Shown piece by piece: positions 27,553-36,939 of a DNA stretch of 58,245 bases. The stretch is from the NCBI GenBank assembly GCA_946185805.1, contig CAMHKU010000005.1:1-58245 (forward strand). The letters run 5' to 3'. Under the pieces are notes generated by a model. The model was not told where the DNA came from. It did no database searches and worked only from the letters and a program-made list of their open reading frames with translations. Position 1 is the stretch's first letter. Every line of letters begins with the position of its first letter. The translations under genes and the position numbers were made by a program. This DNA comes from an uncultured Prevotellaceae bacterium. Lineage in GTDB: Bacteria; Bacteroidota; Bacteroidia; Bacteroidales; Bacteroidaceae.

Positions 27553-27812
27553 CGAGACCGGGAGAAATCCGGCCACAATGATGCATAAGCTTGTATTATC
27601 GCACTTGACTGAAGTAGCTTAGGAACCTCATTTTGGAATAGTTCGATAAATAAAAGCAAGGGAGAAGCTACCAAGGTAGCTCCGTGCCTAACGTAAAAGC
27701 TGTGCTTACGCCTTGAGGCGTGGCAGTTTCTTACTTGTTAGGCAGGGGTTCCAAATTCCTAAGCTCGCCCCTCAGGTCAAGTGCGTAAGAGAGTGGCCAC
27801 GCCACTTTTTGC
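27553..27812 (+). ncRNA. Highly structured candidate ncRNA (6S-like overall layout) or long structured leader
   Basis: GCACTTGAC(27601)/GTCAAGTGC(27776), AGCTTAGG/CCTAAGCT, GCTACCAAGGTAGC, TGCCTAAC/GTTAGGCA, ACGCC-TTGA-GGCGT; GTGGC-CAC-GCCAC-TTTTT terminator at the 3' end. Confidence 0.6.
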
Positions 27813-27884
27813 TTTGGCCTTTTCGCATCACCTTATTAAAAAGAAGAAATATATCTTACAAGTTTAATGTATCAAAAGTTTATT

Positions 27885-28568
27885 ATGTTAAAGAAAGACT
27901 TTATTTGTAGAATGTTTGCCACGATGCTGGTAGGCTTTCTGACAGTGGGCTTTAGCTCATGTGATGACGGTGGTGAAAAGGAAAGTGTGTCTGTGGGAAT
28001 GCCTCAGGTTTCAATCGAATCTGATGGTGGAACTCAGGTAGTTCCAGTGACGAGCAACACTAAATGGATGGCTGTGAGCAGCGCCACGTGGCTTACCGTT
28101 ACACCCATGCAAGGAACGGGTAATGGTCAACTCATGCTTTCAGCAGCATCCAATACCGAAAAACAAGACCGCAGTGCCTTCGTGACTCTGACAGCAGGTG
28201 AAGCCTCAGCCATGATAATGGTATCACAGAAATCAGGAGGAGCTTCAAGCCAAGACGTCAGCAATATCGCAGGCAGCTATGTCGGCACGCTTAAACCGAT
28301 GGGGTACAGTGACCAACCAGCAAACTGCTATATCACAATTACAAAATTGTCGTCGACTACCTATCGGCTTACTAGCTTAATATGTGAAAAGTTCAAAATA
28401 GACATTAGTTCGGGTATCAATCTAGTAGCCACCCCTCAAAGCGATGGCCGTATACAACTCACCACAGAGACAACCTACTCAGTGGAAGGCAATTACTTCC
28501 AGGGCACACTGACCCTGAGTTTAGGTATTGGCGACGACAACTTTTTCTTCTCCGGCACAAAGGGTTAG
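27885..28568 (+). CDS. BACON-domain lipoprotein with a C-terminal lipocalin-like beta domain
   Basis: Lipobox FLTVGFSSCDD; BACON pattern (VTSNTKWMAVSSATWLTVTPMQGTGNGQLMLSAASNT...RSAFVTLTAG). Confidence 0.75.
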   Translation: MLKKDFICRMFATMLVGFLTVGFSSCDDGGEKESVSVGMPQVSIESDGGTQVVPVTSNTKWMAVSSATWLTVTPMQGTGNGQLMLSAASNTEKQDRSAFVTLTAGEASAMIMVSQKSGGASSQDVSNIAGSYVGTLKPMGYSDQPANCYITITKLSSTTYRLTSLICEKFKIDISSGINLVATPQSDGRIQLTTETTYSVEGNYFQGTLTLSLGIGDDNFFFSGTKG

Positions 28569-28638
28569 TACAATTCACATAGACAGCAAGATGATACCTC
28601 TTTATATCAAGGCGGGTGTTGTCTTGCTTTTTCTGAAA

Positions 28639-30861
28639 ATGAAGCGACTAATATCATTTTATTTGTTTGCCTGTCTAGTGACAGATTCCTTCGCTGTCAG
28701 TGCCTACCCCCTTCCGGTACCACTGACGGTCGGCAGACAGACATATTATGTACGGCTCTTTGGCGATGAACACCGAAAGTGGGCTGAAACTTCCGATGGT
28801 TATACTCTCCTGCGTGATACCTTGGGCCGATGGTGCTACGCCCAGACCGCCGCCGATCTTTCGTTGGCGCCCTCACCTTGGACTTTGGGTAATGAGAGAC
28901 AGCAGGATGTTGCCGCCTTCCTCAGCCAAGTGCCAAAGCATCTGGTGCCTATAGCTCCTTCAAAGCGCAAGGTAGCACGTACCGCCAAGACCACGACTAA
29001 TGATGGTCAACCGGCAAACCGCCAGCCCGTCGTCGGTGAACGCCGCGTATTAGTCATCCTCATGAGCTATCAAGACCGTCTGTTCACAAAGAGCAACACC
29101 GACTATGACCGATTATTCAATGAAGAGGGTTACAGCGATGACCAAGCCCACGGCAGTGTACGCGACTATTATCTTGACGTGTCCTACCGTCAGCTGGATT
29201 TGCGAAGTGATATTTATGGTCCGTACATTACTAAAGAAAAAATGTCGTATTATGGGAAGAATGGGCGTGACCACAGCGATAGCAATCCTTACGCCCTCTT
29301 TGTCGAGGCCATTGCCCACGTGGCAGCCGAGACCGATTTGAGCAAGTACGACGGTGACGGAGACGGCTTTGTGGACAATGTCCACATTATTTTTGCTGGC
29401 TACGGCGAGGAGTCTGGGGCTCCTGCTGATGCCATCTGGAGTCACGAGAGCACGTTCTATCGCCCCTACGAGGTGCAGGGCCTGAAGATTGACCGCTATT
29501 CGTGTGCTCCTGAACTACGTGGGAACAGCGGCAATGGCATTTCGCGCATTGGCCCCCACTGCCACGAGATTGGACATGCACTCGGTGCCATGGACTTCTA
29601 CGACACCAACTACACCATTGCCGGGCAGTTTCAAGGCACTGGACAGTGGGATGTCATGGCCCAAGGCAGCTGGAACAACGATGGTGTGACACCGGCTGAC
29701 TTTAATCCTTATGTCAAGGCTTACAACTACGGTTGGGTGACACCCCGACCGCTGCCGACTGGCGAGGTGACACTGGAGCCATCGTGCAGCGGAGCTGATA
29801 CTTACTATCTGCTTAAGGCTTCGGAGTACGGAGACTACTACCTTTTGGAGAACCGCAGTCAACAGGGGTGGGGATCAGCTTTACCTGGAGAGGGATTACT
29901 GCTGTTTCATGTCCATGCAGACATTGCTAATGCTGGAAATGAGATTAATGTTGGAACACCCCAAATGTGCTACGTTGTCTGTGCCTCGTCAACAGCAAAG
30001 CAACCAGGAAGGAATGCCGCTTCATATGGTGACATCAACAGCGATGGTTGCCCTTTCCCAGGGAGTAACGGAAACACCGTGTTCAGCAGCACAAGCACAC
30101 CTCAAGCTTTCTTTTGGGATGGCAGCAATTGTCAGATTAACCTCAACGGTATAAGCCTTAGCGACGACGGTCTCGTCACACTGAACAACAGCAGTAGCGG
30201 CGTAGACTATGAACCGCGTCAGTGGCGTCAGCTTTTCTTTGAAGGTTTTGAAGACCAACTTCAAGTTGACGATATAGCTAATAGCCAGTGGACGATAGAG
30301 GAGAACCCAGAGAATACCATGACTATACTTAACCGCCCCATTGCCTACGAGGGGCTTCGCTCACTGCAGCTAACGTCAGGGGAGGAGGGTGTCGACATCG
30401 CCGACACAATCACCTTCAGTTGTGAGCCTGCAGGCGGAACACTCCGTTTGAAGGTCAGCGCAGTGGCCATGCGACCTCTCTTGATTAGTCCGAACACTTT
30501 CACTGTGGGCTACCGTCGTAAGGATAATCCGGAGTGGTACTATTCTGAAGCATTTCAGACCGAGAAAACCCGCTGGCGGCAGTACTTCGTCAACCTGCCG
30601 GATAATATTGACGGGACATTCCGCATTATTGGCAGTGCCTACGGTGGCAGTATTCTGGCCATTGACCACATCGAAGTGGAACAGACAATAGAGAAGGACG
30701 TAGATTCAGCCATGAAATTACCTTTTACTGTCTTTGCTCAGTCAGCCTCCTTCAGCGAAACACATATTTACACGCTTACAGGGCAACGTCGCCAAAGAGT
30801 CGGTCGTGGACTGAATCTTATTACAAACGGAAAAACAACCCAAAAAATCTATACAAGATGA
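28639..30861 (+). CDS. M6-family secreted metalloprotease
   Basis: HEIGHALGAMDFYD zinc site; DGDGFVDNVHIIFAG; N-terminal signal; C-terminal sorting-like tail. Confidence 0.88.
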   Translation: MKRLISFYLFACLVTDSFAVSAYPLPVPLTVGRQTYYVRLFGDEHRKWAETSDGYTLLRDTLGRWCYAQTAADLSLAPSPWTLGNERQQDVAAFLSQVPKHLVPIAPSKRKVARTAKTTTNDGQPANRQPVVGERRVLVILMSYQDRLFTKSNTDYDRLFNEEGYSDDQAHGSVRDYYLDVSYRQLDLRSDIYGPYITKEKMSYYGKNGRDHSDSNPYALFVEAIAHVAAETDLSKYDGDGDGFVDNVHIIFAGYGEESGAPADAIWSHESTFYRPYEVQGLKIDRYSCAPELRGNSGNGISRIGPHCHEIGHALGAMDFYDTNYTIAGQFQGTGQWDVMAQGSWNNDGVTPADFNPYVKAYNYGWVTPRPLPTGEVTLEPSCSGADTYYLLKASEYGDYYLLENRSQQGWGSALPGEGLLLFHVHADIANAGNEINVGTPQMCYVVCASSTAKQPGRNAASYGDINSDGCPFPGSNGNTVFSSTSTPQAFFWDGSNCQINLNGISLSDDGLVTLNNSSSGVDYEPRQWRQLFFEGFEDQLQVDDIANSQWTIEENPENTMTILNRPIAYEGLRSLQLTSGEEGVDIADTITFSCEPAGGTLRLKVSAVAMRPLLISPNTFTVGYRRKDNPEWYYSEAFQTEKTRWRQYFVNLPDNIDGTFRIIGSAYGGSILAIDHIEVEQTIEKDVDSAMKLPFTVFAQSASFSETHIYTLTGQRRQRVGRGLNLITNGKTTQKIYTR

Positions 30862-32099
30862 ATCCTTTGAAGACTTATTTACAAACTCTCATCGTTTTGC
30901 TGGCTGTCACCGTTGTAGGTGCCTGTGGCGATGAGGACGAACCTGTCGTCTTTACTGTCACGCCACAGCAGTTAACCATTCAGGATGGCAGTACGCCGAC
31001 GGTGAGTATCCAGTCTAACGTCGACTGGTATGTCAGTATGGTCATTGAGCCGTGGCTTACAGTCACGCCTATGACCGGGAGTGGCAATGCAACCGTTACC
31101 CTCGCTGCATCAGGCGAGAACTCTACCAGGACTGCCCGTAAGGCACAGATAGTGCTTACAGAGCGCAAGACTAATCAGGCCCTCGTAGTCAACGTTACCC
31201 AATTGCCTCCGACGTTGAAACTAATTGCGTCGTCTACGACAGTGGAATTAAGCCATGAAGGCGGACAGGCCATTGTCGCTGTGACTGCCAATGCGGCATG
31301 GACGGCGAGCGTTAGCGAGTCATGGTGTACGGTATCGCCTCTGATGGGAAATGGTGATGCTCAACTGACCTTATCTGCCAATCAGAACTTTGGATCCAAA
31401 CGCTCAGCCACAGTCACGCTTACACTATTTGACGGTAGCGAGAAATTGACGGCAGTCATAACAGTCACACAGTCTGCTCCAGAGCGTGAAGCAGTTGATT
31501 TAGGTTTGCCCAGTGGCACAAAGTGGGCAAATATGAATGTTGGTGCGACGAAGCCTACAGACTACGGTCTGTATTTTGCATGGGGAGAGACCAAAGGCTA
31601 CGGCTCTGACACTAATGATGGCCGCTTGTTCAACTGGGCTAGTTACAAGTGGAGCAACGGTTCGGCACACTTACTTACTAAGTACTGTACCGAAACCTGG
31701 TACGGCACATTGGACGGCAAAACGACACTTGACCCCGAAGACGATGCAGCCTACGTGAATTGGGGCAGTGACTGGCGCATGCCTACTATTGATGAAGTAG
31801 AGGAACTGATAGCCAACACCACTTCAGAGTGGGTGACAGTGGACGGTGTAAACGGTTTCAAGTGCACGTCTAAGAAAAACGGGAAATCTATTTTTTTCCC
31901 CGCCGCAGGCAAACGCTCGGATAGTGGCAAACCCTCGGATAGTGGCTTAATACAACAGGCAAAATCCGGAGAATATTGGTCGTCGACGATCAGGTTAAGT
32001 TCCCTCTACGGCGGCATTTTTCAATCCTTTACTTATTCGGTCGTGGGCTATGCATCTCGCTGCCACGGTCTAACCGTGCGGCCCGTGCGCAAGAATTGA
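30858..32099 (+). CDS. Lipoprotein with two BACON-like domains and a C-terminal FISUMP (TIGR02145-like) domain
   Basis: AVDLGLPSGTKWANMNVGA...YFAWGET...WRMPTIDEVEEL...YWSST...VRPVR. Confidence 0.85.
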   Translation: MNPLKTYLQTLIVLLAVTVVGACGDEDEPVVFTVTPQQLTIQDGSTPTVSIQSNVDWYVSMVIEPWLTVTPMTGSGNATVTLAASGENSTRTARKAQIVLTERKTNQALVVNVTQLPPTLKLIASSTTVELSHEGGQAIVAVTANAAWTASVSESWCTVSPLMGNGDAQLTLSANQNFGSKRSATVTLTLFDGSEKLTAVITVTQSAPEREAVDLGLPSGTKWANMNVGATKPTDYGLYFAWGETKGYGSDTNDGRLFNWASYKWSNGSAHLLTKYCTETWYGTLDGKTTLDPEDDAAYVNWGSDWRMPTIDEVEELIANTTSEWVTVDGVNGFKCTSKKNGKSIFFPAAGKRSDSGKPSDSGLIQQAKSGEYWSSTIRLSSLYGGIFQSFTYSVVGYASRCHGLTVRPVRKN

Positions 32100-32100
32100 A

Positions 32101-32192
32101 GTTTATACGCTTACAAGGCAACGTCGCCAAAGAGTCGGTCGCGGACTGAATCTTATTACAAACGGAAAAACAACCTAAAAAATCTATACAAG
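32101..32192 (+). pseudogene. Duplicated remnant of the M6 protease gene 3' end
   Basis: gcttacaaggcaacgtcgccaaagagtcggtcgcggactgaatcttattacaaacggaaaaacaacc repeats 30774-30842 at a 1335-nt offset. Confidence 0.9.
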
Positions 32193-33452
32193 ATGAATCC
32201 TTTGAAGACTTATTTACAAACTCTCATCGTTTTGCTGGCTGTCACCGTTGTAGGTGCCTGTGGCGATGAGGACGAACCTGTCGTCTTTACTGTCACGCCA
32301 CAGCAGTTAACCATTCAGGATGGCAGTACGCCAATGTTGAGTATCCAGTCTAATGTCGACTGGTATGTCAGTATGGTCTCTGAGCCGTGGGTTACAGTCA
32401 CGCCTATGAATGGGAGTGGCAATACAACCGTTACTCTCGCTGCAATAGGCGAGAACTCTACACGGACTGCCCGTAAGGCACAGATAGTGCTTACAGAGCG
32501 CAAGACTAATCAGGCCTTTGTCGTCGACGTTACCCAGTTGCCTCCGACGTTGAAACTAATTGCGTCGCCTACGACAGTGGAATTAAGCCATGAAGGCGGA
32601 CAGGCCATTGTCGCTGTGACTGCCAATGCGGCATGGACGGCGAGCGTTAGCGAGTCATGGTGTACGGTATCGCCTCTGATGGGAAATGGTGATGCTCAAC
32701 TGACCTTATCTGCCAATCAGAACTTTGGATCCAAACGCTCAGCCACAGTCACGCTTACACTATTTGACGGTAGCGAGAAATTGACGGCAGTCATAACAGT
32801 CACACAGTCTGCTCCAGAGCGTGAAGCAGTTGATTTAGGTTTGCCCAGTGGCACAAAGTGGGCAAATATGAATGTTGGTGCTACGACCCCATTGGACACT
32901 GGTGACTACTACGCCTGGGGTGAGACGGCTACCAAGGAAAACTACGGCTGGAGTACATATAAATGGATGAACGCAGGGCAGTCGTATTATGAGTTTTGGC
33001 AAATCAATAAGTACACTCTTGCCGACGGCCAGACGGGCGGCTGCTGGTACAGCGATGGCACTTTCATCGGTGATGGCAAGACGACACTCGATCATGAGGA
33101 TGATGTCGCGCACGTCAAATGGGGCGGCAACTGGTATATGCCCAATGGCGAAGAAATACGTGAATTGTTAAACAACACGACCAGTGAGAGGATACAGTTC
33201 GATGGGGTGAATTGTCGCAAATTTACAAGTAAGAAAAATGGTAATGCTATCTTTCTGCCCGCTGCTGGCTCATTGTCCCGCGATTACTTAATTCCCTATA
33301 ACATAGGGGAGGAAGGCGAATATTGGTCGTCTTCGCTCGACTCGGCGTGCACGTGGGGTGCACGTAGCCTGTACTTCACTTTGGGCAGTGCGAACGCATT
33401 CATCCGCAATCGCTCCGTAGGTCGACCTGTGCGTCCCGTGCTCCGAAAATGA
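32193..33452 (+). CDS. Tandem paralog: BACON-BACON-FISUMP lipoprotein
   Basis: N-terminal half nearly identical to 30858..32099; C-terminal FISUMP domain divergent. Confidence 0.87.
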   Translation: MNPLKTYLQTLIVLLAVTVVGACGDEDEPVVFTVTPQQLTIQDGSTPMLSIQSNVDWYVSMVSEPWVTVTPMNGSGNTTVTLAAIGENSTRTARKAQIVLTERKTNQAFVVDVTQLPPTLKLIASPTTVELSHEGGQAIVAVTANAAWTASVSESWCTVSPLMGNGDAQLTLSANQNFGSKRSATVTLTLFDGSEKLTAVITVTQSAPEREAVDLGLPSGTKWANMNVGATTPLDTGDYYAWGETATKENYGWSTYKWMNAGQSYYEFWQINKYTLADGQTGGCWYSDGTFIGDGKTTLDHEDDVAHVKWGGNWYMPNGEEIRELLNNTTSERIQFDGVNCRKFTSKKNGNAIFLPAAGSLSRDYLIPYNIGEEGEYWSSSLDSACTWGARSLYFTLGSANAFIRNRSVGRPVRPVLRK

Positions 33453-33796
33453 TGTATTCTCACCCACTGCGAGAATAAACAGAACTAAAACTGAGAGGCG
33501 GTATCGCATCTAAAACAAACAAGAATAAATGTCACTAACAAAGGAACAAATAGAACAAGAACGCCTGCAAGTGGAAATCGCATAAACGGTTCGAATGTTT
33601 TATTTTTGCTTATCCCTACAGTCCCGATGATTATCTCTCAAATAAAGCGATTTGCCAGCCTTTCAGGAGGGCTGACGAATTTGTATTACCACATTTTGTA
33701 CTTTTCAAAGCAAGGAATGCTCCTTCGATTTTCTTTATTCGCCTGTAGGGTAAGATGTTTTTCCGAGTTTTTCTTGCATGGTTCTGAGAAAAACTT

Positions 33797-33804
33797 TATC
33801 TTTG
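33797..33804 (+). promoter_or_regulatory. -7 promoter box (TATCTTTG)
   Basis: TAnnTTTG upstream of 33833. Confidence 0.6.
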
Positions 33805-33832
33805 CGCCGTATTAATAAGATTATGTGGAGTT

Positions 33833-34831
33833 ATGGTTACTTCTATAGACGCATGTCGAAGGGTAATGCAGTCCGTTGGATGTGCTTGGGCTGTTATGCT
33901 GTTTCCGCTTACGGCCCAGACGCAGCCGCTGACGCTGGTAGAGCTGAACTGCGAGAACCTCTTCGACACCCGGCACGACTCGCTGAAGGATGACCACGAA
34001 TATCTGCCCGAGGCCACACGCCGCTGGACACGCAAGCGCTACTGGCGCAAGCTCAACAACATAGCCCAGGAGCTGCTCTCATGCACCGACGACGGCATCC
34101 CCAGCCTGATAGCCCTCACTGAAGTTGAGAACGATAGTGTCGTCCACGCCCTTGTCCGTCGGTCGCTGCTGCGCAATGCCGGTTATGAGTATCTTATGAC
34201 TGATTCTCCTGATCTGCGCGGCATTGACGTGGCTCTGCTTTACAGCCCCTTTGCCTTTCGCCCCGTCAGGCATGATGCCTTACGGGTGACACCAGTCAAG
34301 GATATGCGCCCTACGCGTGACATCCTCTATGTCTGCGGACAGACAGTTGGCGGTGACTCCCTTCATGTCTTTGTAGTCCATGCTCCCAGCCGCTTTGGCG
34401 GTGAGCGCCATAGCCGTCCCTTCCGCCATGCCGTGGCTGAACGTTTGTGCCAGACTGTCGACTCCATCCTTGCCGCGGTTCCTGATGCCCGTATCCTTGT
34501 GGCCGGCGACTTCAACGACGAGGCCGGCGACCCGGCACTGAGGTTGATAGAGCAACACGGGCTGCGCAACCTGACAAAGGAGGCCTGCGGAGAGCATGGC
34601 GTGAAGGGTACTTACCGCTACAAAGGCAGGTGGGGCAGCATTGACCACATCTTTGGCTCGCCCAAGATATATGATAAGGTGGATACGGTATATATCCATG
34701 CTCCCAACTTCCTGTTGGAAGAAGAACCGCAGTATGGCGGCCTGCGACCACGACGCACCTATAACGGCATGCGTTATCAGCCCGGCTATAGCGACCACTT
34801 GCCGCTGGTGGTCAGACTTCGGAAAGATTAA
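33833..34831 (+). CDS. Endonuclease/exonuclease/phosphatase family protein
   Basis: VELNCENLFDTRHD; LTEVEND; VAGDFNDEAGDPAL; SIDHIFGSP; YSDHLPLVVRL. Confidence 0.9.
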   Translation: MVTSIDACRRVMQSVGCAWAVMLFPLTAQTQPLTLVELNCENLFDTRHDSLKDDHEYLPEATRRWTRKRYWRKLNNIAQELLSCTDDGIPSLIALTEVENDSVVHALVRRSLLRNAGYEYLMTDSPDLRGIDVALLYSPFAFRPVRHDALRVTPVKDMRPTRDILYVCGQTVGGDSLHVFVVHAPSRFGGERHSRPFRHAVAERLCQTVDSILAAVPDARILVAGDFNDEAGDPALRLIEQHGLRNLTKEACGEHGVKGTYRYKGRWGSIDHIFGSPKIYDKVDTVYIHAPNFLLEEEPQYGGLRPRRTYNGMRYQPGYSDHLPLVVRLRKD

Positions 34832-34856
34832 CAGTTATTTCCTAAAGCATATAGAT

Positions 34857-35312
34857 ATGATAAAGACAGAGAAATACCAGTTGCTATTAAGTCAAACAAA
34901 GTCGTTGATTGAGGGTGAGACCGATGCCGTGTCGGTGATGGCCAATGTGGCGGCTGCCATCCACGAGGCCATGGGTTTCTTCTGGACCGGCTTCTATTTG
35001 GTGAAGGATGGCGAGCTGCGCCTCGGCCCCTTCCAGGGCCCTGTGGCTTGCATGCACATCGGCTACGGCAAGGGTGTCTGCGGCACAGCCTGGAAGCAAC
35101 GGCAGACAATTGTGGTACCCGACGTGGAGAACTTCCCAGGGCATATCGCCTGTAGCAGCCTCTCACGCTCAGAGATTGTCGTACCAGTGTTCGCCGACAA
35201 TGGCGATGTTGCTGCAGTCCTCGATATTGACAGCCGAGAGCTTTCTACCTTCGACGATACCGACAAAATCTTCCTCGAGAAAATATGCCAACACATCAGT
35301 TACCTCTTCTGA
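34857..35312 (+). CDS. GAF-domain protein, free methionine-(R)-sulfoxide reductase-like
   Basis: FFWTGFYLV, LGPFQGPVACMHIGYGKGVCGTAW, CSSLSRSEIVVPVF. Confidence 0.88.
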   Translation: MIKTEKYQLLLSQTKSLIEGETDAVSVMANVAAAIHEAMGFFWTGFYLVKDGELRLGPFQGPVACMHIGYGKGVCGTAWKQRQTIVVPDVENFPGHIACSSLSRSEIVVPVFADNGDVAAVLDIDSRELSTFDDTDKIFLEKICQHISYLF

Positions 35313-35356
35313 TACCTTTGTAATGACTTCTAACTCTTTCTAACTCCTTCAAAACA

Positions 35357-36136
35357 ATGATCTTCTATTTTTCAGGTACAGGCAATACGCGGTGGGCGGC
35401 ACAGCAGTTGGCCACGGCTACCGCAGAACAACTCTATTCTATGTCCGACGAGCTGAAGGGCACGTGTGAATATACCTTGACAGAAGGCGAACGCATAGGT
35501 TTCTGCTTCCCCGTGCACGGCTGGCAGCCGCCGCATATTGTGCGTAAGTTTATTGGCCGGCTCAAGCTTCATGCCCCCAGCGGCTCGCTGTCAGGGCATT
35601 ATGCCTATGCGCTGTGTACGTGTGGCGACAGCTGTGGTATGGCCATGAAGATGCTGTGTGACGAGTTGGCCCTCAAGGGTATCGTCGTCGGGAGCTGCCA
35701 GTCGCTGCTGATGCCTGAGAGCTATGTCTGCCTGCCCTTTATGTATACCGATACGCCGGAGCGTGAGCAGGCTAAGAAGCTTCAGGCTCGCAAAGACCTG
35801 AACGTGTTTCTGCAGGTGGTTGCGGAGCGTCGTGGCGGGTATAGCCAGCTGACGTTAGGACTAACGCCGTGGACGTTCAGTCACGTCATCGGCGCCTACT
35901 TTAACCGTTATATGATTACCGACAAGAAGTTTACCGTTGATGCCGACGTATGTACCCGTTGCGGGCGGTGTGCCAAGGAGTGTCCCGTGGGCGACATCGA
36001 GTTCAGCGGCGGACTGCCGCACTGGAACCATGATGACAGCTGCACCTGCTGTCTCAGCTGTTATCATCATTGTCCCGTACACGCCATCAACTACGGTAAG
36101 ATTACGCGCAAGCGTGGGCAGTACTATTATAGGTAA
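35357..36136 (+). CDS. EFR1-family ferrodoxin (flavodoxin-like plus 2x4Fe-4S)
   Basis: YFSGTGNTRWAAQ; CTRCGRCAKECPVGDI; CTCCLSCYHHCPVHAI. Confidence 0.92.
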   Translation: MIFYFSGTGNTRWAAQQLATATAEQLYSMSDELKGTCEYTLTEGERIGFCFPVHGWQPPHIVRKFIGRLKLHAPSGSLSGHYAYALCTCGDSCGMAMKMLCDELALKGIVVGSCQSLLMPESYVCLPFMYTDTPEREQAKKLQARKDLNVFLQVVAERRGGYSQLTLGLTPWTFSHVIGAYFNRYMITDKKFTVDADVCTRCGRCAKECPVGDIEFSGGLPHWNHDDSCTCCLSCYHHCPVHAINYGKITRKRGQYYYR

Positions 36137-36196
36137 CTGAAATCACCTTCCTGCTTTGAGTGGTTTGCAAAGTAATCAACTCTCCTTAAAAATGAC

Positions 36197-36249
36197 TTTG
36201 CAAGGCAACCAACTCCTCCCAGGAGGAGGGGAGTGGGTTACCTTGCAAA
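36197..36249. terminator. Probable bidirectional stem-loop between convergent genes
   Basis: TTTGCAAGG...CTCCTCC / GGAGGAG...CCTTGCAAA imperfect inverted repeat. Confidence 0.55.
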
Positions 36250-36323
36250 CCATAGCGGACAGATGGAGAAAGGTATCGTTACTTAATCCGTTGCTTCTTA
36301 CAAGTAGCTCTCACCAATCGCCC

Positions 36324-36779
36324 TTAGAATGGCAGGTCGTCGGTGGAGTTTTCTTCGGCAGGTGCCTGAGTCGGGGGGAAGGGTTCTGCTGTCTGGGCGG
36401 CAGGGGCTGCCGTTGCCCCCGGAGCTGCCTGCTGCGGTGGGAAGGGAGCCTGCTGCGGTGGGAAGGGGGCTGCTCCTGGCATGGGGGCTGCTCCGGCAGG
36501 AGCCACCTGTCCGCGGATGATGTTATAGGCGCGGATGTCGTTGAACCAACGGCCCTGATACTCGTGTGCGTCAATATCAAACTGAACTGTCAAGTCCTCG
36601 TTCAGCTGGATATTGAACTGCTTGATACGGTCTTCGCCAAAGATGCGGAAAACGCATTTCTTGGGATATTGCCCGGGAATCTCAATTACATAGTCTTGCG
36701 ACATCCATGAATTACCTGTGCGTGCAGAGACGCCACTTTGTGCTGGCAGTACAGCAATGATTCTACCTGTTAAATCCAT
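36324..36779 (-). CDS. DUF3127-type protein
   Basis: DLTGRIIAVLPAQSGVSARTGNSWMSQDYVIEIPGQYPKKCVF; Pro-rich C-terminus. Confidence 0.82.
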   Translation of the reverse strand: MDLTGRIIAVLPAQSGVSARTGNSWMSQDYVIEIPGQYPKKCVFRIFGEDRIKQFNIQLNEDLTVQFDIDAHEYQGRWFNDIRAYNIIRGQVAPAGAAPMPGAAPFPPQQAPFPPQQAAPGATAAPAAQTAEPFPPTQAPAEENSTDDLPF

Positions 36780-36892
36780 ATAATATAATGTATAAAATGT
36801 TGATTAAAGCGATTTGCGAGTGCGAAATTACTAAAAATAGTTTGAAAAGGAGAATTTTTAAGCATAAATTTTTCTAATCGCGTTTTTTTTTG

Positions 36893-36900
36893 TACTTTTG
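36893..36900 (+). promoter_or_regulatory. -7 promoter box (TACTTTTG) for dnaN
   Basis: TAnnTTTG 40 nt upstream of the start. Confidence 0.6.
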
Positions 36901-36939
36901 CTGTCTGAAACGAACGAACTAAAAACAGAAAAAGATATT

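Noticed and set aside
27713-27910. 65-aa ORF across the structured RNA region
   Set aside because: Overlaps paired stems and the terminator, has no promoter of its own; better explained as chance frame through an ncRNA.
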